Position numbers and translations under genes: made by a program. A stretch of DNA of 39,643 nt. Origin: Myxococcales bacterium. GTDB taxonomy: Bacteria > Myxococcota_A > Polyangia > Polyangiales > Polyangiaceae. The stretch is from assembly GCA_013297655.1 (NCBI GenBank), contig JAAFHV010000059.1, positions 1-39,643 on the forward strand. Direction: 5' to 3'. Within the stretch, counting starts at the first letter, position 1. Each line of letters starts with the position of its first letter. Under the pieces are notes generated by a model that saw only the letters and a program-made list of their open reading frames with translations, was not told where the DNA came from and searched no databases. Positions 1 to 7,324 of this stretch are shown one piece after another.

Positions 1-1
1 G

Positions 2-349
2 ATGCAGATTGCACGTTTGTTCGCGTCGGCGGCGCTCTTCGGGTTGGCCGCGTGCGACGGCCCGAAGCCCGAGCCCACCCTCCCCTCGCCGCCCACGGCT
101 CCGCCTCCTGTCGCGACGACCGGGCCAACGAGCGCGAGCGCGACGTCGACCGCGGCGCCTCCGTCTCCCCCTGTCGAAGCGTCTTCCTCGCCCGATCCCA
201 AGCCTCCCGAGGCAGCGGGCTCACGGGCGGCGAAGGAGGGCGAGATGTGCGGCGGGTTTGCGGGGATCCCGTGCGAAAAGGGCTACGTGTGCACGAACGT
301 GATGCCGGTCGCCGACGGCGCTGGCACCTGCCGCAAAGGTAAAAAATGA
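2..349 (+). CDS. Small Pro/Ala-rich lipoprotein, unknown function
   Basis: Predicted lipoprotein of 115 residues. The N-terminus is a short signal peptide ending in a lipobox, Leu-Ala-Ala-Cys, with the acylated Cys at residue 18. A Pro/Thr/Ser/Ala-rich linker (about residues 22-75) would hold a small C-terminal domain off the membrane. That domain contains three Cys (near residues 83, 91 and 97) plus one more close to the end, so it may be disulfide bonded. The ATG lies one base inside the window, so its ribosome binding site cannot be seen and a longer upstream start cannot be fully excluded; the signal peptide nevertheless makes this start likely. It overlaps the next small lipoprotein gene by four bases (ATGA), so the two are probably co-translated. 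No family recognised. Confidence 0.75.
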   Translation: MQIARLFASAALFGLAACDGPKPEPTLPSPPTAPPPVATTGPTSASATSTAAPPSPPVEASSSPDPKPPEAAGSRAAKEGEMCGGFAGIPCEKGYVCTNVMPVADGAGTCRKGKK

Positions 350-564
350 AGCCTTCGTTCTTCGTCGTCGCGAGTGTCCTCGCCATCGGCATCGGGGCAT
401 GCCGCGAGCCCAACGTCGCGGGCCAGTGCGAGAAGCCGCCTACGTGTCTGACCGGTCTCGAGTGCACCTACGACAGCACGAAGAACTGCCAGTCGTGCCG
501 ATGCAAGGCCCCCTTCGGAGCCACGCCCCAAACGCTTCCCCCGACTCCTCCCCCGGCCCCTTGA
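346..564 (+). CDS. Small Cys-rich lipoprotein
   Basis: A 72-residue lipoprotein precursor. The signal peptide ends at Gly-Ala-Cys with the lipid-anchored Cys at residue 19. The mature part has six further Cys in about 30 residues, including a QSCRC pair, followed by a Pro-rich tail. This looks like a tiny disulfide-stabilised surface domain. Its ATG overlaps the stop of the preceding lipoprotein gene (ATGA), which indicates an operon and translational coupling. It ends about 100 bp before the convergent ABC transporter ATPase gene, with a hairpin between them. The function is unknown; the Cys pattern recalls small Cys-rich myxobacterial lipoproteins, but that is a resemblance only. Confidence 0.7.
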   Translation: MKPSFFVVASVLAIGIGACREPNVAGQCEKPPTCLTGLECTYDSTKNCQSCRCKAPFGATPQTLPPTPPPAP

Positions 565-605
565 AAGGCCAGGCGGTCCCAGTGAGGGCCCCCGTCGCCG
601 CCTTC

Positions 606-636
606 GCCGATACCGACGTGCTCGCTCGGTATCGGC
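606..636. terminator. Bidirectional hairpin between convergent genes
   Basis: A perfect 10-bp inverted repeat (606-615 pairing with 627-636, core CCGATACCG / CGGTATCGG) with an 11-base loop lies between the small lipoprotein gene (+) and the ABC ATPase gene (-). There is no clear T-run on either side, so the terminator role is inferred from its position and stem. Confidence 0.55.
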
Positions 637-664
637 CAAAACGTCGATTACGTAGCTTCGCGAA

Positions 665-1861
665 TTACGTGAGCTCCATGACGCGTTGCTCGAGGCCCTT
701 GCCCTTGGTCACGCTCGAGATGCGCGCCTGGTTGTTGAGCAGGATCCAGAGCGCGTGACCGATCACGGTCTCCGCGTCCACCGCGCCGCGCTCGAAGTAG
801 ATCGAGATCTCGCGCTTCTCTTCGTCGAGCTCGACCCGCTTCACCATTTGAAGAGCGCGTAGCTCGGCGATGGGGACCGGACCCGGCGCGAGGCGGATGT
901 GCACCTCTTGCGACGACGCGGTGAGCTCCGTAATGGAACCGTGCGCCACCACACGACCACGATCCAGAATCGCGGCGCCGTCGCACACCTCTTCGAGCTC
1001 TTGGAGGTTGTGGCTCGACACGATCATCGTGCAGCGCCCTTTGCGCGACTTGATGATCTGACGAACCTCGTACGCGACGCGCGGATCGAGGCCCGCGGTG
1101 GGCTCGTCGAGCAGAACGACCTCGGGCTCACCGAGCAAAGCCTGTGCAAGCTGCACGCGTTTCGCCATGCCGTGGGAGAGCTGGTTGCAGCGCAGCTTCA
1201 TCCAATCGCGACCATCCACCTCGGCGAGGACCGACTCGACCTCGCTCTGGATTTTGTCGTCGGGGATGTCTTGGAGGGCGGCCATGTGGCTCAAGAACTC
1301 GCCCACGCTGTCGGTGTTGGGGAGGAGCGCGTCTTGCGGGAGAACGCCAAGACGACCGCGGAGCTCGTCGACCGAGTCGGGCGAGAACCCGAGCACCTCG
1401 ACCACACCCTCGGTGGGCTTGAGGAAGCCCGCCATCATGGAAAACGTGGTGGTCTTGCCGGCGCCGTTCGGACCGATGAGGCCATAAACGGAGCCCGCCT
1501 TGATCTTGAGCGAGAGCCCGTCGACCGCGGTCTTCGCGCCGAAGCGCTTGGTGACCTTGCTGAGGCGAACCGCGATTTCTGCGGTCTTTTTGCCCTTTTT
1601 CTTGGGGGCGGGGGCGACGAACTCGCGGTCCTCGTAGGACACCGCTTTGGCGTCAGCGCCAGGCGACGCGGCTTTCGCTTCGGCCTTGGGCTCTTCCTTC
1701 GGCTCGGCTTTCGCTTCGGCTTTGGGCTCGGCTTTCGTTTCGGCCTTGGGCTCTTCCTTCGGCTCGGCTTTCGCTTCGGCCTTGGGCTCTTCCTTTGGCT
1801 CGGCGGCGGGGGGCGGGGGCTCTTTGGCCGGCGCGCTGGTGCTCTCTTCGGTGGTGCTCAT
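665..1861 (-). CDS. ABC-2 type exporter ATPase with charged N-terminal tail
   Basis: ATP-binding subunit of an ABC exporter, 398 residues. Residues 1-95 are an extension rich in Lys, Glu, Pro and Ala, built from near-identical 20-residue repeats. The ATPase domain starts near residue 96: Walker A GPNGAGKTT (about 130-138), an ABC signature in the variant form LSHGM, Walker B VVLLDEPTAGLD, and the switch His in SSHNLQELE. The C-terminal 90 residues resemble the accessory domain of drug, copper or lipid exporters of the ABC-2 class. It starts three bases after the stop of the permease gene, so the two form an operon. The tail is absent from ordinary family members; it may be disordered or mediate contacts, which is not established. 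The substrate cannot be told from sequence. Confidence 0.92.
   Translation of the reverse strand: MSTTEESTSAPAKEPPPPAAEPKEEPKAEAKAEPKEEPKAETKAEPKAEAKAEPKEEPKAEAKAASPGADAKAVSYEDREFVAPAPKKKGKKTAEIAVRLSKVTKRFGAKTAVDGLSLKIKAGSVYGLIGPNGAGKTTTFSMMAGFLKPTEGVVEVLGFSPDSVDELRGRLGVLPQDALLPNTDSVGEFLSHMAALQDIPDDKIQSEVESVLAEVDGRDWMKLRCNQLSHGMAKRVQLAQALLGEPEVVLLDEPTAGLDPRVAYEVRQIIKSRKGRCTMIVSSHNLQELEEVCDGAAILDRGRVVAHGSITELTASSQEVHIRLAPGPVPIAELRALQMVKRVELDEEKREISIYFERGAVDAETVIGHALWILLNNQARISSVTKGKGLEQRVMELT
1666..1804. repeat. 60-bp coding repeats in the ABC ATPase tail
   Basis: The segment has a 60-bp period: the 50 bases from 1681 recur almost unchanged from 1741, and a partial third copy follows. It encodes the Lys-Glu-Pro-Ala repeats of the ATPase N-terminal extension. 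All units are multiples of three, so copy-number changes would keep the reading frame. Confidence 0.85.
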
Positions 1862-1864
1862 GAA

Positions 1865-2731
1865 TCAGACGTCTTTGCGGGAGAAGAGGAAAGTACCGCC
1901 GCCCAAGCACAGGGTCGACATGAGCGCGCAGGCGCCGAACCCTGCCGCCGCCGTCCAGAGCTGGGGCGAGAGGAGGAGCTTGTCGTAGTAGTTCGGGTAC
2001 AAATAGAGGAGCGCCTCGACCTCGGTCGCTTGGCCGATAACCCAAACCAGCCAGAGCCCGAAATACACCGCGAACGTGGTGAGCAGGGCCACCATCGGCA
2101 TGCGGAAGAACGAGCTCACGAGCACGGCGACGCCGCACCACGCCGCGCTCATTGGCAACGAGATCACCCAAAAACGCACGCCCCACGAGAGCGTCTCGGC
2201 GGCAGTCGCCTCGCCGCGCACGATGCAGACAATCCAAATGAGGGCGTGAATCGCCAGCGTGACGGCCGAGACCGTGGTCCACAGACCTAGGAATTTCCCG
2301 GCGAAGAACGAGCCGCGGCGGGTGCGCACCGTCCAGTAGCGGATGCTCCGGTGTTGCACGTCGCCCGCGAACGAGTCGAACCCGAGGAGGGCGATGAGGA
2401 GCGGCGTGAGCCAAATCGTGATCAGGAGACCGGCGAAGATGACCTCCGGCGAGTCGGCGATGTGCTTGGCCGTGATCTCGCCGTAGATCGGGGTGAGCCC
2501 CTTGATGCGTGCATTGTGCACGAGCTCCTTGAGGCCCTCCGCGCCGATGCCGGCGGCGGCGCCCTCTTCCCCGATTTGGGCCCGCTTGAACGCCTGGAAC
2601 TTCACCAACAAGAGGGCCGCCCCGAAGCTGCCGAAGAGGGAGATCAAGAGCAGGACGATGCCCTTGACGCTCCGGAAGTTCTTTCGGAGCTCACGCAGCA
2701 AAATGAGGCGTACTTCTTTGAGCGGGTTCAC
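1865..2731 (-). CDS. ABC-2 type transporter permease
   Basis: Membrane subunit of the exporter whose ATPase follows directly downstream. With the GTG start at 2731 it has 288 residues and six predicted membrane segments (about 24-44, 98-118, 150-172, 187-207, 212-232, 260-282), with a large loop after the first. This is the usual ABC-2 permease plan. The reading frame is open up to 3040, but the upstream part runs into the protease gene's terminator region and lacks signal or membrane character. The chosen start is preceded by a purine-rich AAGGGGAAGG, and the protein then begins with a short amphipathic stretch before the first membrane segment, as in relatives. Only three bases separate its stop from the ATPase start. 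The substrate is unknown. Confidence 0.85.
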   Translation of the reverse strand: MNPLKEVRLILLRELRKNFRSVKGIVLLLISLFGSFGAALLLVKFQAFKRAQIGEEGAAAGIGAEGLKELVHNARIKGLTPIYGEITAKHIADSPEVIFAGLLITIWLTPLLIALLGFDSFAGDVQHRSIRYWTVRTRRGSFFAGKFLGLWTTVSAVTLAIHALIWIVCIVRGEATAAETLSWGVRFWVISLPMSAAWCGVAVLVSSFFRMPMVALLTTFAVYFGLWLVWVIGQATEVEALLYLYPNYYDKLLLSPQLWTAAAGFGACALMSTLCLGGGTFLFSRKDV

Positions 2732-2858
2732 GGGCACCTTCCCCTTGTGAAGAGCGCGGTTCAGGGCGCGCGGGCGTAACCGTAGTGGGTCTTTCGGAAA
2801 CCACCAAGCGCTTCGCAAGAGCCCGCTTTTCGTGCACCACGCGCCCGTCGATCGACGC

Positions 2859-2893
2859 GAAAAAGCCGCACAATCGCGAGGATCGTGCGGCTT
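2859..2893 (-). terminator. Rho-independent terminator of the protease gene
   Basis: Reading the minus strand, a perfect 9-bp stem (85-93 pairing with 63-71 of the 2800s; AAGCCGCAC / GTGCGGCTT) with a 13-base loop is followed immediately by a run of five T. It lies about 45 bp downstream of the protease stop codon and upstream of the ABC permease gene, so it separates these two minus-strand units. It is the clearest intrinsic terminator in the window. Confidence 0.85.
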
Positions 2894-2937
2894 CTCCCTC
2901 ACCAACGACAGGGTCGTCGGAGACGCGAACGCGCGTG

Positions 2938-5280
2938 TCAGCGGCGGCGGCGACGCGCCACGAACGCGGCCGCGACCATGCCGAGGAGACCCGCCGCGCC
3001 GACCGGGACCGAGCCCCCCGAACCGGACGGGACAGAGCAACCCGACTCGCTCGACTCGCCTCCGCCGCTCGGAGCCGGCGTGACCGGAGGAGCGGGCGCC
3101 GGGACCACCGGGGGAGCGCCTTCGAACGCGAACGAGAGCGCGCTGAACACGCCGTCTTGGTCGCCGGCGTTGCCCACTTGTACGTACACTTCCTTGGTAT
3201 CGGCGGGGATCTCGATGTCAGCCGAGCGACCCTTTTCTCCGAGCTCGAGCGTCAGATCGGCGTCGGAGGTGATAGTGCCCTTGGTGGTCCACGTGAGGGG
3301 CGCGCCGAACTTCACGAAGACGACGGGAGCGAACGGCTTGCCACCGCCTCCGAAGATGCCACCGCCGCCTCCGCCGCCGCGATCGACGACCTCGAAGGAG
3401 ACCTTGCCCTTCGTGGAGCCCGCGGGGACGGCGGCCTTGAACGTCACGATTCCGGGGGCCGCGGTGCGCGTTCCGACCGAGGTTTTCCCTGGTGCCGCGA
3501 ACGCACCGGGCGACGAGGGGCCATCGGGGGCCTCGATCGGCTTGCCGTCGAACGTGCGAATGCGCGCGCAGCCGGGGAGCACGCCGCGCTCGGTGAACGC
3601 CGCTTCGAGGACGGCCTTCGCGCTCGGCAGATCTTGGCCCACCGTCGCGAGGAAGAGGTTCGCGAGCTCCGTGTAGGATACACGTCCGCGCCCGGCGTTG
3701 GTGCGCATGCTCTTGTAGATCGCGGCGTCGAGCTTCTCGCGGTCGGCCTCGGCGAGCTTGCTGCGTGCGTCCCAGAGGGCGCCGGAGAAGAGCATCGAGT
3801 CGAAGTGCACCTGACCGAGGACCGACGTCGCGCAGGTGTTCTTGTTCGACAAGGTGCGGATCACGGTCGCGGTGGGGGAGAAGTCCTTGGAGGCGTATTC
3901 GCCCACGTCCGGATCGCCGGTGACGGCGGCCGCGAAGTAGTCGGAGAGTGCCTCGTTCATCGCGCCGGGGGCCGCGCTTGCGCCACCCGAGTCGATGGTC
4001 CACGACTCGAGCTTGAGCGAGTGATCGACCACCCCGTGACCGAGCTCGTGCACGACCACGTCGCCGTCGTACGAATAGTCGCGGTTGGGGCCTTGGCCGA
4101 ACCACATCGAGCCGTCGTCGAAGCCGTAAATCTGCGCGAAAATGGCGCCGAGCCCCCCGCCCTTCGGCGAGAAGAACGCGTTCTGGAAGGGCGCGAGCGG
4201 CTTGGTGGTGTCGCCCGCGGCGGCGATGTTGCCGCTGGTGACGGCCCCGTCGACGCGGAGGTTCGCGATCGTGCGGAGCGGCTTGTCGGCGACGACTTGC
4301 GCGTCCGGAACGCCCTGGAGGCGGCGGAAATATTCGTAGCCCCGGGTCGCGTGGTAATACATCGCGACCTCGGAGTACTCGTCCTCCACCGCGAGCGGAT
4401 CGGGCTGATCGCGCGGCACGTAGACGTAGTTGCCGTTGGTGTCCGGCGCCGCGAGCTGCTCGAGGTCGCAGGTGTGCACCTTGAGCTTGAAGCCGGAGAA
4501 CGAGACGTCCTTCGCGACCTTGCGGTCGATGCAGTTGAACGTGCGAATGAAGGGGTTTTCCAGCTTCCCGCCGACCGGATCCATCGCGAACGGGAGAAGC
4601 TTTTGGTCCTTCGATTTTTCGGGGTTCGAGGGGTGCACCATCGCGGAGGCGAACGCACGCATGTCACGCGCCTCGATGACCCTGCCCTCGTTCGCGTCGA
4701 CCATGAAGCGCGGCATTTGACCGCTGAACAGGGGAAGGCTCGGGATCACGGCGTAGACGAGCTTCGGCCCCTCGAGCGTGCTCGCGACGACGAGGTACGC
4801 GTCGGTCGCGGCGAGCTTGATGCCGTAGGTGCGCGCGACTTGGGACGTGACCTCGGCCTTGGTGAGGCGGGGCTTCACCGTCGCGGGGAGGTCCTTCGCG
4901 AGATCGACGGACGAGAAGAGCACCTCGCCGTCCTTGTTCATGCGCACGGTCGCGCCGAAGCCGACGACGGGGAGGCCGCGGTGCACCTGCGCGAACGAGA
5001 CGATCTCGTCGCCGTCACCGAACGTGTCGCGCGAGAGCACGTGGAGGTCGTGATCGATCCCGGCGTACGCCTTCACGACCGCGCGCGCCTTCGCCTCGCC
5101 GCGAAGCAACTGCGCTTGCGGCGCGAGGGTGGGGGCTCCCGCGTACAGCGTCGCGTGGGCGCCGCCCACGACGAGCTTGGAGGCTGCGGGTTTTGCGAGG
5201 CTGGCGCCGGTGAGCGTGAGCGTCGACGAGGCCGCCAAGGTGGCGAGGGCGAGACATGCAGTGCGGATGTGGCTTCTCAT
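2938..5280 (-). CDS. Secreted FTP-type zinc metalloprotease (M4/M36-like), surface-sorted
   Basis: A 780-residue secreted protease precursor. A signal peptide covers about residues 1-30. Residues 45-205 look like a fungalysin/thermolysin propeptide (FTP plus PepSY-like region) that keeps the enzyme inactive. The catalytic domain carries HELGH at 411-415 (two zinc ligands and the catalytic Glu) and NEALSD with the third ligand Glu at 443. The spacing of 28 residues between them is closer to fungalysin M36 than to thermolysin M4. After a Gly-rich C-terminal domain, the last 40 residues show a Pro/Gly/Ser linker, a single Cys in SGCS, a hydrophobic helix and a terminal run of Arg, resembling the MYXO-CTERM sorting signal. 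A GGAGG at 5285-5289 sits six bases before the ATG. A strong terminator follows. Substrate unknown. Confidence 0.9.
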   Translation of the reverse strand: MRSHIRTACLALATLAASSTLTLTGASLAKPAASKLVVGGAHATLYAGAPTLAPQAQLLRGEAKARAVVKAYAGIDHDLHVLSRDTFGDGDEIVSFAQVHRGLPVVGFGATVRMNKDGEVLFSSVDLAKDLPATVKPRLTKAEVTSQVARTYGIKLAATDAYLVVASTLEGPKLVYAVIPSLPLFSGQMPRFMVDANEGRVIEARDMRAFASAMVHPSNPEKSKDQKLLPFAMDPVGGKLENPFIRTFNCIDRKVAKDVSFSGFKLKVHTCDLEQLAAPDTNGNYVYVPRDQPDPLAVEDEYSEVAMYYHATRGYEYFRRLQGVPDAQVVADKPLRTIANLRVDGAVTSGNIAAAGDTTKPLAPFQNAFFSPKGGGLGAIFAQIYGFDDGSMWFGQGPNRDYSYDGDVVVHELGHGVVDHSLKLESWTIDSGGASAAPGAMNEALSDYFAAAVTGDPDVGEYASKDFSPTATVIRTLSNKNTCATSVLGQVHFDSMLFSGALWDARSKLAEADREKLDAAIYKSMRTNAGRGRVSYTELANLFLATVGQDLPSAKAVLEAAFTERGVLPGCARIRTFDGKPIEAPDGPSSPGAFAAPGKTSVGTRTAAPGIVTFKAAVPAGSTKGKVSFEVVDRGGGGGGGIFGGGGKPFAPVVFVKFGAPLTWTTKGTITSDADLTLELGEKGRSADIEIPADTKEVYVQVGNAGDQDGVFSALSFAFEGAPPVVPAPAPPVTPAPSGGGESSESGCSVPSGSGGSVPVGAAGLLGMVAAAFVARRRRR

Positions 5281-5590
5281 AAATCCTCCGACCGCGACCT
5301 CAGGACGGGTCTCGCGGGCGGCGGAATGCTCGCACCTTGCGAACGTGGGTCAAGTGTTCTCGCGTCGTCGGCGATAGTCACTTCCGTGAGGCCCTTGCCG
5401 TGCCTCGAGGAGCGAGGGGAGCCGCACGAGGCGTCCGATCGAGGGAAATTCGCGAGCTTCCGAGGGTTGCCTACCTTTGACGACGTTTGGCTGTCGGCGC
5501 GGGCAACGCAACATTTCTTTACGAGCGCGCTTCGTGGCCGAGCGCGGGCGCAGCGTGAAGTGGGCGTCGAGCCGCGCTCTCGGGAGGAGG
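5281..5590. other. 310-bp gap upstream of the protease gene
   Basis: The stretch lies between the protease start and the stop of the RCC1-like lipoprotein gene, both on the minus strand. It contains the protease Shine-Dalgarno (5285-5289) and a locally A/T-richer patch near 5509-5525. I see no convincing promoter hexamers, and the reading frames crossing it lack features of a protein. It presumably carries the protease promoter. Confidence 0.5.
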
Positions 5591-6712
5591 CTACCGAGGA
5601 AACGCGATGCGGGCTGGGGTCGCAGATGCCTTGGAGGGTGACACCGCATTCCCCCATGCCCAAACGACGCCGACGGCGTCCACGGCGGCCACCTTGAAGT
5701 CCGAGAGGGCGATGCCCTTCGCTCCGCGTGCGAGCGACGTGATGAGCGAAGCCCCACCGCCAAGCGCGGGTCCAGGGGCGGCCCCGTAATTAGGGCTATA
5801 GCCATAACACACCACCGATTCGGCCTTGTCGATTCCGCACACTTCCCGCGGGCCAACGGCAACTCGCTGGATGGGGACGAAACCGGTTATCGCGCGCGGC
5901 TCGTAAGCGAAGCCAGCAAGCCCATCGGGGCCCGGCTGTAGCGATACCTCCACCCCCCAACAATGCACTTGTTGGCCCACGCCGATCGCGCACGTCGTTC
6001 CGGACGCGGACCGAAGGGCAGTGACGTCGCGAAGCCCCTCGACGACGACGGGGACGGCAGACGATCGCTGACGTCTGCCGATCCCGAGGTTGCCAGAGGC
6101 GTTCGATCCCCAGCAACGCACGTTCGCTTCCGTAGTGAGCACACATGAGAATTGGTCACCGCTCGTAAGGGCGGTCGCGCGCACACCGCCCAGCTCGACC
6201 TCGACGGGCACCGTCGCTTCGACTCCCGCGCGTGCATTACCGAGTTGACCCTCTGCGTTACTCCCCCAGCAAAGCACCTTACCATCGACTGCGAGCGCGC
6301 AGCAGTGGTCGTCTGCGCACGCGATCTGACGGGTCGCCTTTTCCAGCGGCACACGCGATGGACGGCTCGACGGCGTCGCGTGGAGCACGGCTCCCCAGCA
6401 CCAGACGTCGCCGTTCGAGGCGACGACACAGCCGTATCCGCGCGCCACCGAGACGGACGTCGCGCTCGGCAGATCGGCGATCCTCGACGGGGTCGCTTCG
6501 GCCACCTCTTTCGACGAGTCCACGCAAAACAGGGCACCGTCGGAGCGAAGGGCGCATAGCTCGTCGGCTCCTCCCGCAAGCTCTACGATGGGCAGCCCCG
6601 GCACTGGCACGTTCGTCGACGGAGGGTTCGAAGGTGCGGGCCTATCTTCGGGCTCGACGAGCCCTCCGCAGGCGACCAACGTCACGAGATGGAGTAGAAT
6701 GAAGATTCGCAC
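5591..6712 (-). CDS. RCC1-like beta-propeller lipoprotein
   Basis: Predicted lipoprotein of 373 residues. The signal peptide ends in Leu-Val-Ala-Cys with the acylated Cys at about residue 15. The mature part consists of six or so repeats of about 50 residues with the pattern Gly-x-x-x-x-Cys-x-Leu-x-x-Asp-Gly-x-Val-x-Cys-Trp-Gly, some continuing SNAxGxLG. These are RCC1/BLIP-II type propeller blades in which most blades carry a Cys pair, which could be a disulfide per blade outside the cytoplasm. The frame is open to 6781, but that start would overlap the upstream lipoprotein gene by 67 bases. The GTG at 6712 lies directly after that gene's stop and gives a normal signal peptide, so I chose it. 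The likely role is surface protein binding; the partner is unknown. Confidence 0.8.
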   Translation of the reverse strand: MRIFILLHLVTLVACGGLVEPEDRPAPSNPPSTNVPVPGLPIVELAGGADELCALRSDGALFCVDSSKEVAEATPSRIADLPSATSVSVARGYGCVVASNGDVWCWGAVLHATPSSRPSRVPLEKATRQIACADDHCCALAVDGKVLCWGSNAEGQLGNARAGVEATVPVEVELGGVRATALTSGDQFSCVLTTEANVRCWGSNASGNLGIGRRQRSSAVPVVVEGLRDVTALRSASGTTCAIGVGQQVHCWGVEVSLQPGPDGLAGFAYEPRAITGFVPIQRVAVGPREVCGIDKAESVVCYGYSPNYGAAPGPALGGGASLITSLARGAKGIALSDFKVAAVDAVGVVWAWGNAVSPSKASATPARIAFPR

Positions 6713-6714
6713 GA

Positions 6715-6987
6715 CTACTGGCACACCGAAGTAGGGGGTTGTCCGGGGAGGGCGGTCGTTCTGCATGTGCGCGTGCAGCATGCCGTCGGATCGTCACATG
6801 GCTCTCCCGCGGCGCGACACGTCGCCGAGTCGACCTTCGCGTCGATAGAGGACGATGCGTCTGCTGCTGTGGCGTCCTCGGCTAATGTGGCGTCTGTACC
6901 TGCGTCATCTGGTTGAGGGACGCTGCTGCACCCGACGAACAAGAAAAACGATATACTGCTAACGATAAAAAGCGAAGTGAAGCGCAT
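6715..6987 (-). CDS. Small Asp/Ala- and Cys-rich lipoprotein
   Basis: A 90-residue precursor: a hydrophobic signal peptide ends in Phe-Val-Gly-Cys with the lipidated Cys at residue 20. It is followed by an acidic Asp/Ala/Thr/Ser-rich linker (about 24-53) and a compact C-terminal domain with six Cys in about 30 residues (CRAAGEPC...CC...C...C), a pattern seen in small myxobacterial surface lipoproteins. The longer frame up to 7326 was rejected because only this ATG yields a signal peptide. The RCC1-like lipoprotein gene starts right after its stop, so they are likely co-transcribed. The DNA around the start is clearly more A/T-rich than the surroundings (TATACAT sits just upstream of the ATG), consistent with a promoter or with imported DNA. 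Confidence 0.72.
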   Translation of the reverse strand: MRFTSLFIVSSISFFLFVGCSSVPQPDDAGTDATLAEDATAADASSSIDAKVDSATCRAAGEPCDDPTACCTRTCRTTALPGQPPTSVCQ

Positions 6988-7324
6988 GAGTATGTATACC
7001 TCGGGTACGGGGTCGGAGCTAAGTGTCTTCAACTGTATGGACCATTCCAACTGACGATGCGTCGCGGGCCGAACTGCGAAAGAATCGCGTTCCCCGAAGC
7101 ACATGCATACCGCACATAATGGGAGCGAGCGCCTGAATCCCGGGCCCTCGCCCGCAAGCGCGAGGTACACCGATCGTGAACCTGGCTCTCGCGCAGGTTG
7201 TTGCGCGTTGGTGCCCGGCACACGAGCTCGGCCACGAAAACGCTCGGCGACCGGGTCGGAGCGGCAACGGGCCACGCGCGGCGGTGGACCTCGCGCGCGA
7301 CCTCTGTAAGATTCATGGTCGCTC
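6988..7324. other. Divergent intergenic region with A/T-rich patch
   Basis: This 337-bp stretch separates the minus-strand lipoprotein genes from the plus-strand 487-residue protein, so it should hold two divergent promoters. Bases from about 6940 (inside the lipoprotein gene) to 7040 are strikingly A/T-rich for this genome and include TATACAT next to the lipoprotein start. I found no paired -35/-10 set that I would defend, no tRNA and no credible small protein. Confidence 0.5.

Noticed and set aside
2785-5697. 970-codon open frame on the plus strand opposite the protease gene
   Set aside because: It is an antisense shadow: the minus strand carries HELGH/NEALSD, signal peptide and sorting tail, while this frame is Arg/Glu/His-rich without family features.
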